A DNA stretch of 64,000 nt from Metridium senile (lineage: Eukaryota > Cnidaria > Anthozoa > Actiniaria > Metridiidae). Made by a program: the position numbers and the translations under genes. Numbering within the stretch: position 1 is the first letter of the stretch; every line of letters begins with the position of its first letter. Location: contig OX459110.1 in assembly GCA_949775045.1 (NCBI GenBank), positions 1,134,501-1,198,500 on the forward strand, given 5' to 3'. Below are positions 55,102-64,000 of this stretch, piece after piece. The notes under the pieces are model-generated. The model made no database searches, was not told the origin of the DNA, and saw only the letters and a program-made list of their open reading frames with translations.

Positions 55102-56610
55102 CTAATTAATGGATGTAGCGTCATTAGCGGCATCGGTCTTGTTGTATGGCTGAACCGCTTGGGTGTAATTAGCGGCATAAGTCCCATTGTGTGGCGGTAC
55201 CGTTTCGGCGGTGTTTTGTTTGCTAAGTTTGTTTACAAGCCGGTTGTATTGTGTTGGAAGTGTAATAGATCTATTAATTGGTTGATGTTCTAACTTGGTA
55301 AACCAACTTTCAAGGACTAGTCTTTGCTTTCTGTTCCCACTAAAAGAAATACATTCACCAGAATCCCAGTTAATGGAATGTCCAGTCTTGGTATAATGCA
55401 TGGCGATGTTGTTTCGATTGTCCTGTTGTTGAACTGCTTTCTGATGTTCCTGTTTTCTAGTATTAAACGATCTACCTGTTTCACCAATATATGTAGCCTC
55501 ACAGTCATTACATGCAATTTTATATATAGCACCGATTCGATCATTAGGACTGTCTTTGTCTTTAACCTTAGTCAGGATCTGGCGTAGTGTAGATATGGGT
55601 TTATGAGCTACGCTGATGTTGTGCGGTTGTAAAATACGTGATATGATCTCTGACGTCCCTCTGATGTATGGTAGTGAAATATAGGATTTGGGCGAGGAAG
55701 ACATGTCAATAAGACTTTCCCTATGATTTCTTGGTTTATGCGTGTTGGTATTAATAAACTTATCGCTATAGTTGTTCTTATGAAACACATTTTTTAGATG
55801 TTGAGTCTCACTGTGTAAACTATCTGCTGAGTCACAAATGATTTGAGCACGCCTTGAAAGAGTTTTGATGGTCGTAGCCTTGTGAGATGTTGGGTTATAT
55901 GATGATTGGTCAAGTAACCTGTCTGTATTAGTAGGCTTACGGTATACAGTAGTGTGTAGGGTATTGTCGTGGCGGCTAACTAGGCAGTCTAAGAATGGTA
56001 TTTTACCGTTATCCTCAAGCTCTCTGGTAAACTGTATATGAGGGTTCTGATCGTTTAAGTGGTTATGAAAGGCGTCAATATCATCTGATGGTAAGGCAGT
56101 TATGGTATCATCTACATATCGAAACCAGAATGGTAACGGCTGTTCATACGTTTCAAGGGCTTTTTGTTCGATTTTCTGCATCACAATCTCTGCGACAACC
56201 ACAGAGACAGGAGAACCCATAGCTGTGCCGTGAAGCTGTTTGTAATGTTTACCATTGAATTGAAAGAATGTAGATTCAAGGCATAATTTTAATAGAGCCA
56301 TAATCTCACATGCTGGCATTGGAAGTCTAGTATCGGCAGTTGTGTTCTCCAAAAGGGCTTTAGTGCTGTCTATGGCCATCTGGAGTGGGATGCTAGTAAA
56401 CAGAGATTTCACATCAAAAGACACAAGCTTATAATTGTCTGGTACATGAATTGTCTTGATGGCCTTGATGAAATTTTCCGTTGATTGCAACTTATGTCTT
56501 GAGGTGTTGGTTAAAGGTTGCAATAAATGGGCTAAGTATTTAGACAGTTGGTATGTTGGAGATCCACAAAAAGATACTATAGGTCGCATAGGTATCTGAG
56601 GTTTATGCAA
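55102..56610 (-). CDS. Penelope-like reverse transcriptase with GIY-YIG endonuclease (5'-truncated)
   Basis: 502 codons from the first Met, with about 12 more open codons upstream (QSPKLYGLPKLHKPQI). RT motifs in order: YGLPKLHKP / RPIVSFCGSP, VSFDVKSLFTSIPL (about residue 63), HGTAMGSPVSVVVAEIVM (about 128), catalytic FRYVDDTI (about 162), GKIPFLDCLVSR, VYRKPTNTDRLL. GIY-YIG domain near residues 365-400: GAIYKIACNDCEATYIGETG then SFNTRKQEHQ. Known for Penelope-like elements, which copy RNA at chromosomal nicks. Full-length proteins of this group usually have roughly 200-300 more N-terminal residues, so the copy is 5'-truncated. Frame is fully open, indicating recent origin. One residue differs from the right copy (E versus D in PACEIMALL). 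Confidence 0.92.
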   Translation of the reverse strand: MHKPQIPMRPIVSFCGSPTYQLSKYLAHLLQPLTNTSRHKLQSTENFIKAIKTIHVPDNYKLVSFDVKSLFTSIPLQMAIDSTKALLENTTADTRLPMPACEIMALLKLCLESTFFQFNGKHYKQLHGTAMGSPVSVVVAEIVMQKIEQKALETYEQPLPFWFRYVDDTITALPSDDIDAFHNHLNDQNPHIQFTRELEDNGKIPFLDCLVSRHDNTLHTTVYRKPTNTDRLLDQSSYNPTSHKATTIKTLSRRAQIICDSADSLHSETQHLKNVFHKNNYSDKFINTNTHKPRNHRESLIDMSSSPKSYISLPYIRGTSEIISRILQPHNISVAHKPISTLRQILTKVKDKDSPNDRIGAIYKIACNDCEATYIGETGRSFNTRKQEHQKAVQQQDNRNNIAMHYTKTGHSINWDSGECISFSGNRKQRLVLESWFTKLEHQPINRSITLPTQYNRLVNKLSKQNTAETVPPHNGTYAANYTQAVQPYNKTDAANDATSIN

Positions 56611-56640
56611 CTTAGGCAGGCCGTATAACTTAGGCGATTG

Positions 56641-56650
56641 CCCTGCACCA
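56641..56650. other. Centre of the Penelope inverted dimer
   Basis: 10-nt spacer CCCTGCACCA between CGATTG on the left and CAATCG on the right. Both arms are truncated at the identical nucleotide. Confidence 0.85.
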
Positions 56651-56680
56651 CAATCGCCTAAGTTATACGGCCTGCCTAAG

Positions 56681-58189
56681 TTGCATAAACCTCAGATACC
56701 TATGCGACCTATAGTATCTTTTTGTGGATCTCCAACATACCAACTGTCTAAATACTTAGCCCATTTATTGCAACCTTTAACCAACACCTCAAGACATAAG
56801 TTGCAATCAACGGAAAATTTCATCAAGGCCATCAAGACAATTCATGTACCAGACAATTATAAGCTTGTGTCTTTTGATGTGAAATCTCTGTTTACTAGCA
56901 TCCCACTCCAGATGGCCATAGACAGCACTAAAGCCCTTTTGGAGAACACAACTGCCGATACTAGACTTCCAATGCCAGCATGTGATATTATGGCTCTATT
57001 AAAATTATGCCTTGAATCTACATTCTTTCAATTCAATGGTAAACATTACAAACAGCTTCACGGCACAGCTATGGGTTCTCCTGTCTCTGTGGTTGTCGCA
57101 GAGATTGTGATGCAGAAAATCGAACAAAAAGCCCTTGAAACGTATGAACAGCCGTTACCATTCTGGTTTCGATATGTAGATGATACCATAACTGCCTTAC
57201 CATCAGATGATATTGACGCCTTTCATAACCACTTAAACGATCAGAACCCTCATATACAGTTTACCAGAGAGCTTGAGGATAACGGTAAAATACCATTCTT
57301 AGACTGCCTAGTTAGCCGCCACGACAATACCCTACACACTACTGTATACCGTAAGCCTACTAATACAGACAGGTTACTTGACCAATCATCATATAACCCA
57401 ACATCTCACAAGGCTACGACCATCAAAACTCTTTCAAGGCGTGCTCAAATCATTTGTGACTCAGCAGATAGTTTACACAGTGAGACTCAACATCTAAAAA
57501 ATGTGTTTCATAAGAACAACTATAGCGATAAGTTTATTAATACCAACACGCATAAACCAAGAAATCATAGGGAAAGTCTTATTGACATGTCTTCCTCGCC
57601 CAAATCCTATATTTCACTACCATACATCAGAGGGACGTCAGAGATCATATCACGTATTTTACAACCGCACAACATCAGCGTAGCTCATAAACCCATATCT
57701 ACACTACGCCAGATCCTGACTAAGGTTAAAGACAAAGACAGTCCTAATGATCGAATCGGTGCTATATATAAAATTGCATGTAATGACTGTGAGGCTACAT
57801 ATATTGGTGAAACAGGTAGATCGTTTAATACTAGAAAACAGGAACATCAGAAAGCAGTTCAACAACAGGACAATCGAAACAACATCGCCATGCATTATAC
57901 CAAGACTGGACATTCCATTAACTGGGATTCTGGTGAATGTATTTCTTTTAGTGGGAACAGAAAGCAAAGACTAGTCCTTGAAAGTTGGTTTACCAAGTTA
58001 GAACATCAACCAATTAATAGATCTATTACACTTCCAACACAATACAACCGGCTTGTAAACAAACTTAGCAAACAAAACACCGCCGAAACGGTACCGCCAC
58101 ACAATGGGACTTATGCCGCTAATTACACCCAAGCGGTTCAGCCATACAACAAGACCGATGCCGCTAATGACGCTACATCCATTAATTAG
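56681..58189 (+). CDS. Penelope-like reverse transcriptase with GIY-YIG endonuclease (5'-truncated, right copy)
   Basis: 502 codons, same domains as the left copy: finger and palm RT motifs with FRYVDDTI, then GIY-YIG with YIGETGRSF. Fully open. Differs from the left arm by a single codon (PACDIMALL) that I can see. With no upstream promoter visible at the truncated junction, expression is doubtful. Confidence 0.92.
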   Translation: MHKPQIPMRPIVSFCGSPTYQLSKYLAHLLQPLTNTSRHKLQSTENFIKAIKTIHVPDNYKLVSFDVKSLFTSIPLQMAIDSTKALLENTTADTRLPMPACDIMALLKLCLESTFFQFNGKHYKQLHGTAMGSPVSVVVAEIVMQKIEQKALETYEQPLPFWFRYVDDTITALPSDDIDAFHNHLNDQNPHIQFTRELEDNGKIPFLDCLVSRHDNTLHTTVYRKPTNTDRLLDQSSYNPTSHKATTIKTLSRRAQIICDSADSLHSETQHLKNVFHKNNYSDKFINTNTHKPRNHRESLIDMSSSPKSYISLPYIRGTSEIISRILQPHNISVAHKPISTLRQILTKVKDKDSPNDRIGAIYKIACNDCEATYIGETGRSFNTRKQEHQKAVQQQDNRNNIAMHYTKTGHSINWDSGECISFSGNRKQRLVLESWFTKLEHQPINRSITLPTQYNRLVNKLSKQNTAETVPPHNGTYAANYTQAVQPYNKTDAANDATSIN

Positions 58190-58231
58190 CGTGGGAGTAT
58201 GAATATCACTCTATCTGACTTTTTATTCACT

Positions 58232-58276
58232 TGACTCTGAAGATGACTTCCGCACAGGATGTCGAAACGTCAGTCA
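58232..58276 (+). ncRNA. Hammerhead ribozyme motif, right Penelope copy
   Basis: Stem I TGACT (58232-58236), core CTGAAGA (58237-58243), stem II GAC.TCC/GGA.GTC, core GAAAC (58264-58268), GTC cleavage triplet (58269-58271), stem I AGTCA (58272-58276). No real stem III, matching the minimal, probably dimer-acting hammerheads described in Penelope-like elements. Cleavage activity is inferred only. Confidence 0.65.
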
Positions 58277-58539
58277 CATCAAACAGCCCTTCTGAGGGCT
58301 ACATCCACCCGGATGATCCTATTACAAATATTGTTACTTCGATAAACATTCATTCACCTGGGTTCAGACCATTCAATACAATACTATACTATTGTAAAAA
58401 CGTTATTGTAAAAAATAAGTTTTTTGGTATTGTAAAATGATTATTTAAAAAAAAATGTTTTTGCTCTTTTTTACGTTGTGTAATTTGTAGCTTATATTGT
58501 TTGTAAATTGCTGTAAATTTGAATTAAAAAAAATATATA

Positions 58540-59250
58540 ATAAAACACATATTGACTGGTATCAAAACAGTCCAATGTACAAATAAAAGCGTTAACAATA
58601 TCTTTAAAATTATCTTTAAATTCCGAATGGTCGATTGTAGGCTTTACCAGCTACAAGTCTAGTTCTAACAATTCAGTTACAATAAATTAAAACCTACATA
58701 TCGACAGTTTCCCTTAAAAAATAAAAACGTGAAATAAAATTATACATAATATTTATAAAGTCACCTTTAAAATCCACAAAGTCGATCTTCACGATCACAC
58801 TGCAACCATTGCTGATAATACACAAGCACTGGACTGTACTTGATTGAAAGCCGGCGAAATATTTAATGGCATAGACTGTATAGTAGACCCACTAATCGTT
58901 AAAGCATTCACTAGGCAATATGCACTTTAATTTGAAATGCCTTGGTTATTAAATGTGATTTCAATTGAACAAAATGAACTCGAACGCTCTGCCAACTCAT
59001 CAGAACACCTGCAAGTTACAATTCAATATTAATGTCATTTTCTTAATATACAAAAGTTTGTCTAATGACGTCCTTGAAAACAATGTGCGCAAATTAAATA
59101 AAGAAAAACACTTCATCGACCATTATTCTAGAAAGGATCGATGATATTTTTAATGGTATAGTGAATCTAGAAAATTTGTTTTAATCGAAAACAACCACCC
59201 CAATACTGGTTTTGGACAACTGTCCTGAGTCTAGCTTTGGCCAGTACAGT
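58540..59250. repeat. Segment duplicated at 52111-52560
   Basis: See the partner. Minus-strand TTGCAG near 59010 and AAAG/GTGACT near 58764 may bound a longer, related non-coding exon. Confidence 0.5.
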
Positions 59251-59259
59251 GTAAAACAA

Positions 59260-59768
59260 AATCGTGTCCATGCATTAGGGCCCTTTTAATCGGGCCCACC
59301 ATTGTTTGCCCAACGTGTTGGTCTCGTTGGAAGAGGGTCCTGAAGGGGTAAAATGGGAGCTGGGATTGGACTTATTTTTGACTGGGAAAATGGGATTGGA
59401 TGCACTGGGACTGGGATTTACAAATAAAAGAACAACAGAAAATGGGAATGGGATTGAAAACTTGAGCAAAACTGATGGAGTTGTGTGATTTTTGACTGTG
59501 ACTTGGTCCAAATATAAACTGGGAAATGGGATTCAGACCCCCCTCCCCCCCCCCCCCCCCCTTCCTTTGTTGTTGGTACAAGTGCCCCTTTAAGTTATGC
59601 AGTGCAATAAGTTAACCTGCGATTTGTAACAACTCTAATTAAGCAGTGTCATTCCCATGAGACGTACGCAACCAATCAGAACTATCAATGTCGATAATTT
59701 ATTCGAATTATGGATGTAATTAGTTTTAGTTCTAAATCTACGATGCGATAGATCTGCACATTTCTATA
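59260..59768. other. No gene; GGGATTGG words and a C-run
   Basis: Repeated TGGGATTGG / ACTGGGA words at 59350-59530, then poly-C (59540-59562). Confidence 0.5.
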
Positions 59769-59770
59769 TA

Positions 59771-60000
59771 GAGCAAAAACACTAAAACCATGAAATAAAA
59801 CCAAAATAGTTACTAACTAATAGTTTTTATTTAGTGACTATTTAGTCAGTATCACTCAACCAGAAACATCAAATACAAAAGGAAACCTCATATACCTCAT
59901 TACAACTTCACTTGTCTTTAAAAGTGACTAAAAGTCACTAAATAAAAACTATTAGTTAGTAACCATTTTATTTTATTTCATGGTTTTAGTGTTTTCGCTC
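59771..60000. mobile_element. 230-bp MITE, TA target
   Basis: Starts GAGCAAAAACACTAAAACCA, ends with the complement (GTTTTAGTGTTTTCGCTC, one change). TA on both sides (59769-59770, 60001-60002). Arms of about 75 bp. Terminal GAG and TA are shared with the 141-bp MITE. Confidence 0.88.
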
Positions 60001-60309
60001 TATTTAAATAAAACCAAACAACAAAAACAAAAACATTTTTCACAAACTTTTGATTTAATGTGTTTCCCAAATTACAAGAATATGTAAATTGACAGCATTA
60101 TTGTTGTGGTATTATAGGCATGCATCTATAATCATTAATAAATAACTGATACTTATTTTCGACGAAAAAATTATTTTTGTCAAAAGCCTGTATATTTTTT
60201 TAGGATATATTATGGACAACGATCAAACAAAAAAAACAACATAATAGATTAAGGTAATAACAATAATGACCTTTTTCAAGGACATTAAGGTTAATTTCCT
60301 TATGTTAGG

Positions 60310-60465
60310 TACACCTAATTGCAATAACATTGTCATACAAAAAAGAAAATTACAAAATAGGAATTAATTAAAACACAAAAGAAGATTACTCAAGCTGAAC
60401 TTCCTCTTTTGTCTTTTTAATTAATTGTTAATTTGTATATGACAATGTTATTGCAATTAGGTGTA
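60310..60465. mobile_element. 156-bp MITE, TACACCTAATTGCAA ends
   Basis: Left TACACCTAATTGCAATAACA and right TGTTATTGCAATTAGGTGTA are exact complements; arms extend inward through GTCATAC and AAAAGA words. Confidence 0.9.
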
Positions 60466-60479
60466 TACATCTAAACTAT

Positions 60480-61750
60480 AATAATTGATATTTAGTTTTC
60501 GTCAAGTAAATGAAGATTATTGCTGAGATATTATGGGCATACATCTAAACCCAAATACTATAATAAAGGTGCTTACAAGTTATGGCTTTGGTCAAGAACA
60601 TGAAGGTTACTTTTCCTATGTTATAGGCATACATCTAAACACTAATATCCGATAATTATTCTTGTCAAGTACATAAATATTATTGCTGAGTTATTATTGA
60701 CATATATACATCTACATCCTATATACATCCGTCTAGATGAATCTTCATCAGTATAAACACCTATTTCAAAAAACGTTGTCAGAAGGAGATCTGCAATCTG
60801 CAATCTGAGACCGAAATGAATTCAGGAAAATTGCGTACTGCAAAAACCAGGCCTGGCCCTGTTTTTTGTTTTTCGCGCTTAGCACCTTCAGATCTATATT
60901 TACCGTCGCTATATCCGAAGCCAGAAAGTGCACACATGAGAAAAAACTGCCGTACCCCACAATTTATTTCGGCCTCAGATTGCAGATTCAGATCTCCTTC
61001 TGACAACGTTTTTTGAAATCGGTGTATATAACTAAACAATAATTGATAATTATTCTCGTCAAGAACATGAAGATTATTGCTGAGATATTATGGGCATACA
61101 TCTAAACCCAAATACTATAATAAAGGTGCTTATAATCATGACTTTTTTCAAGAACATGAAGGTTAATTTTCGTATGTTATAGGCATACATCTAAACACTA
61201 ATATCCGATAACTATTCTCGTCAAGAACATGAAGATTATTGCTGAGATATTTTGGGCATACATCTAAACCCAAATACTATAATAACGTTGCTTACAATCA
61301 TGACTTTTTTCAAGAACATGAAGGTTAATTTCCATATGTTATAGGCATACATCTAAACACTAATATCCGATAATTATTCTCGTCAAGAACATGAAGATTA
61401 TTGCTGAGATATTTTGGGCATACATCTAAACCCATATACTATAATAAAGGTGCTTACAATCATGGCTTTGGTCAATAACATGAAGGTTAATTTTCCTATG
61501 TTAAAGGCATAAATCTAAACACTAATATCCGATAATTATTCTCCTCAAGAACATGAATATTATTGCTGAGAAATTATGGGCATACATCTAAAGACGAATG
61601 ATTGTATAAAGTGCTTGCAAACATTATTCTTGTCAAGAACATAGAGGACATTGTTGATATGTTGTAGGCATCTAAACAATAATAGTCGATAAATATTTTC
61701 CTCAAGAACATGGAGGTTGTTGTTAATAAGATATCATAGCTGTTTATCTT
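60480..61750. repeat. About 165-bp tandem array made of two half-units
   Basis: Repeats of GTCAAGAACATGAAGATTAT, TGGGCATACATCTAAACCCA, CTATAATAAAGGTGCTTA and TTATAGGCATACATCTAAAC; successive full units start near 61048, 61217, 61378 and 61543. Interrupted by the insert at 60755-61025. Diverged relatives lie at 25240-25500. Confidence 0.85.
60755..61025. mobile_element. 'CACCTATTTC' ended element inserted in the array
   Basis: Ends ACACCTATTTCAAAAAACGT and complement, then GTCAGAAGGAGATCTGCAAT with its complement on the right. The interior differs from the 1515 family although the extreme tips match. Confidence 0.75.
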
Positions 61751-61766
61751 ATATATCACGGGTATA

Positions 61767-61907
61767 GAGTACAAACACTAAAAGTGTGCAACATAAATAC
61801 CACTAAATACTGCTAAATTATGCAAATTCTTTTGTTCTCTATTGTTTAATCAACCCTATTTAGTGGTAAATAGTACAAAGTATTGCACACTTTTAGTATT
61901 TGTACTC
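61767..61907. mobile_element. 141-bp MITE (copy 2), TA target
   Basis: Opposite-orientation copy of 41375-41515, same length; GAGTACAAACACTAAAAGTG start, TA on both sides (61765-61766, 61908-61909). Confidence 0.92.
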
Positions 61908-61909
61908 TA

Positions 61910-62490
61910 TCTAAGTTCATTATAACTTTGTAATTTTTGATCCCCTCCCAGGGGTTTTAGGGATCAAGGGAGCAGGGGCATTTATTTTTAGGGAACAAGT
62001 GGTACTGCCAAATTATTTTCAGGGAACAAATATGATAAAACAATAGTTTTTTGCGATCATGGGAACATAAGGTAAAACTTCTGAAGGTAAAAAGGTAAAA
62101 CATTTTGGGGAGACAACTATTTTACTTATGGGGAACAAGGGAGTAAATGCAAAAAGAACAAAGCATCATGGGAGCATGCACACCCCCCTCCCCCCCCCCC
62201 CCCCCATTTTTATACTATACAGAATTAAAAATTACCAAAACGATCAAATCTCTATAGCTACTATATCAGAAACTCACAAGGGGATTGAATCGTGCAACTA
62301 ACGACCATACATAACCTTTCGTATTTACTCGAAAGTATTCAAAGTTTTAGGTTGGATTTTTACCCCATAGTTATTCAAGTCGTCTCGCTTTAGAACTCTC
62401 AAAATGATATTAAGGAATATAATATCAAGCTTCCCGATCCTATATACCGAATCGAAATAAGGAGTCCAATTTTAATAACTATTGTTCTTG
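61910..62490. other. No gene; GGGAACA words and C-run
   Basis: Irregular GGGAACAA words (61950-62170) and poly-C (62184-62206). Nothing coding. Confidence 0.5.
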
Positions 62491-62493
62491 ACT

Positions 62494-62764
62494 GGCTACA
62501 ATCTTGGACAAAAGTAGTTGAGACATTCGCGCGCTTTTTACGAATAATGTAAATAACTGTCCGTCTTGCTAACTGACATTAATTTGATCCCCCTCCCCTC
62601 CCCCCTCCATTCAATGTTGGATGTTGGGATTGTCTTGACCACTGGCATGCTATCAATACATACAACATTGATTGGATGGGGGATGGGGAAGGAACAGCTG
62701 GGAAATGCCGACTAGGGCTATAAAGACCGAAGGTGTCTCAACACTTTTGTCCAAGATTGTAGCC
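62494..62764. mobile_element. 271-bp MITE, GGCTACAATCTTGGACAAAA ends
   Basis: Left GGCTACAATCTTGGACAAAA and right TTTTGTCCAAGATTGTAGCC are exact complements; GTTGAGAC continues the pairing. Confidence 0.88.
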
Positions 62765-63127
62765 TCACATATAGGTGAAAACTCTATTGTGTTTCTAGAT
62801 GAACACGAGGCTAGTCAGTCTAGAACAATAATTATTAAAATTGGACGCCATATTTCGATTAATTCGTTCTATGTTTGGTCTATCTCCTCGGAATGCCAAC
62901 AAATTTAGCAAGAACTTCGAAGCAGCCAGCTTGATTTGTGATTCGAATACCAAATATGGGATCAAACCCCCTAGTTTTCATATCTGAATATGTCGGAGCA
63001 TAGGTGTAGTGTTGTACCTTTTAATCCCCTTAACATTAGTTTTTGACTATATTTAACTTGGTTTCCCCCTGAAAGGGCTAAATGATATTTTCTAAAAAAC
63101 AATTATCGCAATGATTATTGAGATACA

Positions 63128-63360
63128 TTACGGCAGTGCTGGTTTCTTGCATAGGAATGGATACTTCAGCTGACAGTGCTTATCCAACCATTTCTTATCC
63201 TTCGCCATGGCAACACACTTTCTTCCTGACACTACTGGTTTTGGGTCGTACATATAGTTTTGTTTTTTCTTATACTTTACAGGGGTACCGTCAGACCAAC
63301 GAAATTGGTTGCTATTGGCTAGATCGTTGAAACCAATCCAAACTCCTTGCTCGTTCCAAT
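63128..63360 (-). CDS. Gene D, last exon only: CTLD C-terminal half (continues off window)
   Basis: 233 nt, acceptor TTTTTCCAG, stop TAA 63130-63128, phase 1. WIGFNDLANSNQFRWSDG, then a slightly longer loop (KKKQNYMYDPKP), KCVAMAKDKKWLDKHC, PFLCKKPALP. All three Cys kept. A fourth member of the array; the remaining exons should lie beyond position 64000. Confidence 0.85.
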
Positions 63361-64000
63361 CTGGAAAAATATTGAATTGTCATTAATATTATTGATGAAG
63401 GTGGTAATTAATGATGATGATGATGATTATGGCGATAGCGGTGGCGATGGCGATTACGACGTTGATTAATCCTTGTTCTTCCTGTGTTCAGGCCCACTTC
63501 CTTCTAATCGGATATTTATTGTTATAGCAATAACCTTTACTCTTTTTTAAACGTGCTCTCCCCCGGGGTGAGTACGTTTGCATGAAATATTGCGGTTTTG
63601 GCTTAAAAATTAATACAGTAACATTACTCTGTCTGTACCTATAAGGGTCATTTTAAATCCATTGCTAAAAGTAAGATTAGCACACAAGAACATCGCACAT
63701 TTCTCCCTTTTAGAGGTTGAAATCACTGCAACAAAGCTTAAACAATTCTTATTTCACACTTGACACGGTTTTCTTTGTTATTCATAGGGATGTATCTCCG
63801 ATATAAACCCCTCATTATACCAATTCAAGGGTTATATCTAGATATAAACCCGGGTCATTATACTACTTAGTCATCCGATGGAAAGTTAACAATAAAAACG
63901 CGTTTAATGTCATCAAGTGTCGTTAGCATTCAAGTTCGCTAGTATTCCTTTTGAATATAACTGAAAAGTGATTGTTTACAGTGCGAATCACAAAACCGTG
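63361..64000. other. Presumed last intron of gene D, no feature
   Basis: Starts with a short ATG/GATGAT tract (63385-63430) similar to the sequence next to gene B exon 7 (about 26945-27020), so the intron was duplicated with the gene. Otherwise nothing seen up to the window edge. Confidence 0.6.

Larger units (their letters stand above)
54927..56645 (-). mobile_element. Penelope-like element, left arm of the inverted dimer
   Basis: 5'-truncated copy running leftward from the centre at 56641-56650. Contains the RT/GIY-YIG ORF, a hammerhead motif and a short 3' end with two copies of ATTGTTACTTCGA. Flanked outside by AATACTATACTATTG (54912-54926), repeated at 58380. Confidence 0.9.
56646..58379 (+). 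mobile_element. Penelope-like element, right arm of the inverted dimer
   Basis: Near-identical inverted copy of the left arm. Its 3' end carries 33 extra bases (CATTCATTCACCTGGG onward) before the flanking direct repeat AATACTATACTATTG at 58380-58394. Confidence 0.9.

Noticed and set aside
55317..55790. Short ORFs inside the Penelope copies, same and opposite strand
   Set aside because: Shadows of the reverse transcriptase frame; present in mirror image in the other copy.

Overview
This is AT-rich, intron-rich animal DNA. Almost every intergenic stretch and intron is packed with mobile elements and simple repeats. Secreted proteins combining PAN/Apple, C-type lectin and laminin-G modules, abundant Penelope-like retroelements with GIY-YIG endonucleases and hammerhead ribozymes, and a RecQ-type helicase relic fit a cnidarian best, probably an anthozoan (sea anemone or coral). 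That placement is inference; no rRNA or mitochondrial marker is present.

The only host genes I can support are a tandem array of paralogous genes on the minus strand. Gene A (coding exons 7099-16219), gene B (26698-34897) and gene C (43840-49393) each have the same seven coding exons with open frames, matching phases and GT/AG splice sites. Gene D shows only its last exon (63128-63360) and continues past the right edge. The predicted product is a secreted protein of about 467-469 residues: signal peptide, PAN/Apple domain, first half of a C-type lectin domain (CTLD), a LamG/concanavalin-A-like domain, then the second half of the CTLD. The LamG cassette (three exons, 624 or 627 nt) sits between two phase-1 introns inside the CTLD, so including it gives a nested-domain protein and skipping it gives a contiguous CTLD of about 259-260 residues. 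Genes A and B share a conserved block near 22.3 kb and 37.7 kb that looks like a TATA promoter plus a non-coding first exon.

Layout: 0-7 kb holds DNA-transposon remnants, including a 1.39-kb TTAA-flanked element and a hexanucleotide hairpin element ending 38 bp past the stop codon of gene A. 7-22 kb is gene A, with introns full of satellites, MITEs, one hammerhead-like motif and a broken RecQ-like helicase in the leader intron. 22-26.7 kb is intergenic, with a LINE 3' fragment and inverted Penelope-type ends. 26.7-37.8 kb is gene B, with a nested pair of DNA elements and a tRNA-derived SINE in its introns. 39.2-43.8 kb is a 4.56-kb DNA transposon with 33-bp terminal inverted repeats, inserted just past the stop codon of gene C; it holds an 86-bp satellite that is itself interrupted by a 141-bp MITE. 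43.8-49.4 kb is gene C. 49.5-63 kb is repeat-dominated and includes a nearly perfect head-to-head dimer of a 5'-truncated Penelope-like element (54927-58379) bounded by a 15-bp direct repeat.

The two most interesting systems are the LamG-inside-CTLD gene family, with its symmetric-phase cassette and strongly unequal exon divergence, and the Penelope dimer with hammerhead motifs, which looks like one recent insertion event.
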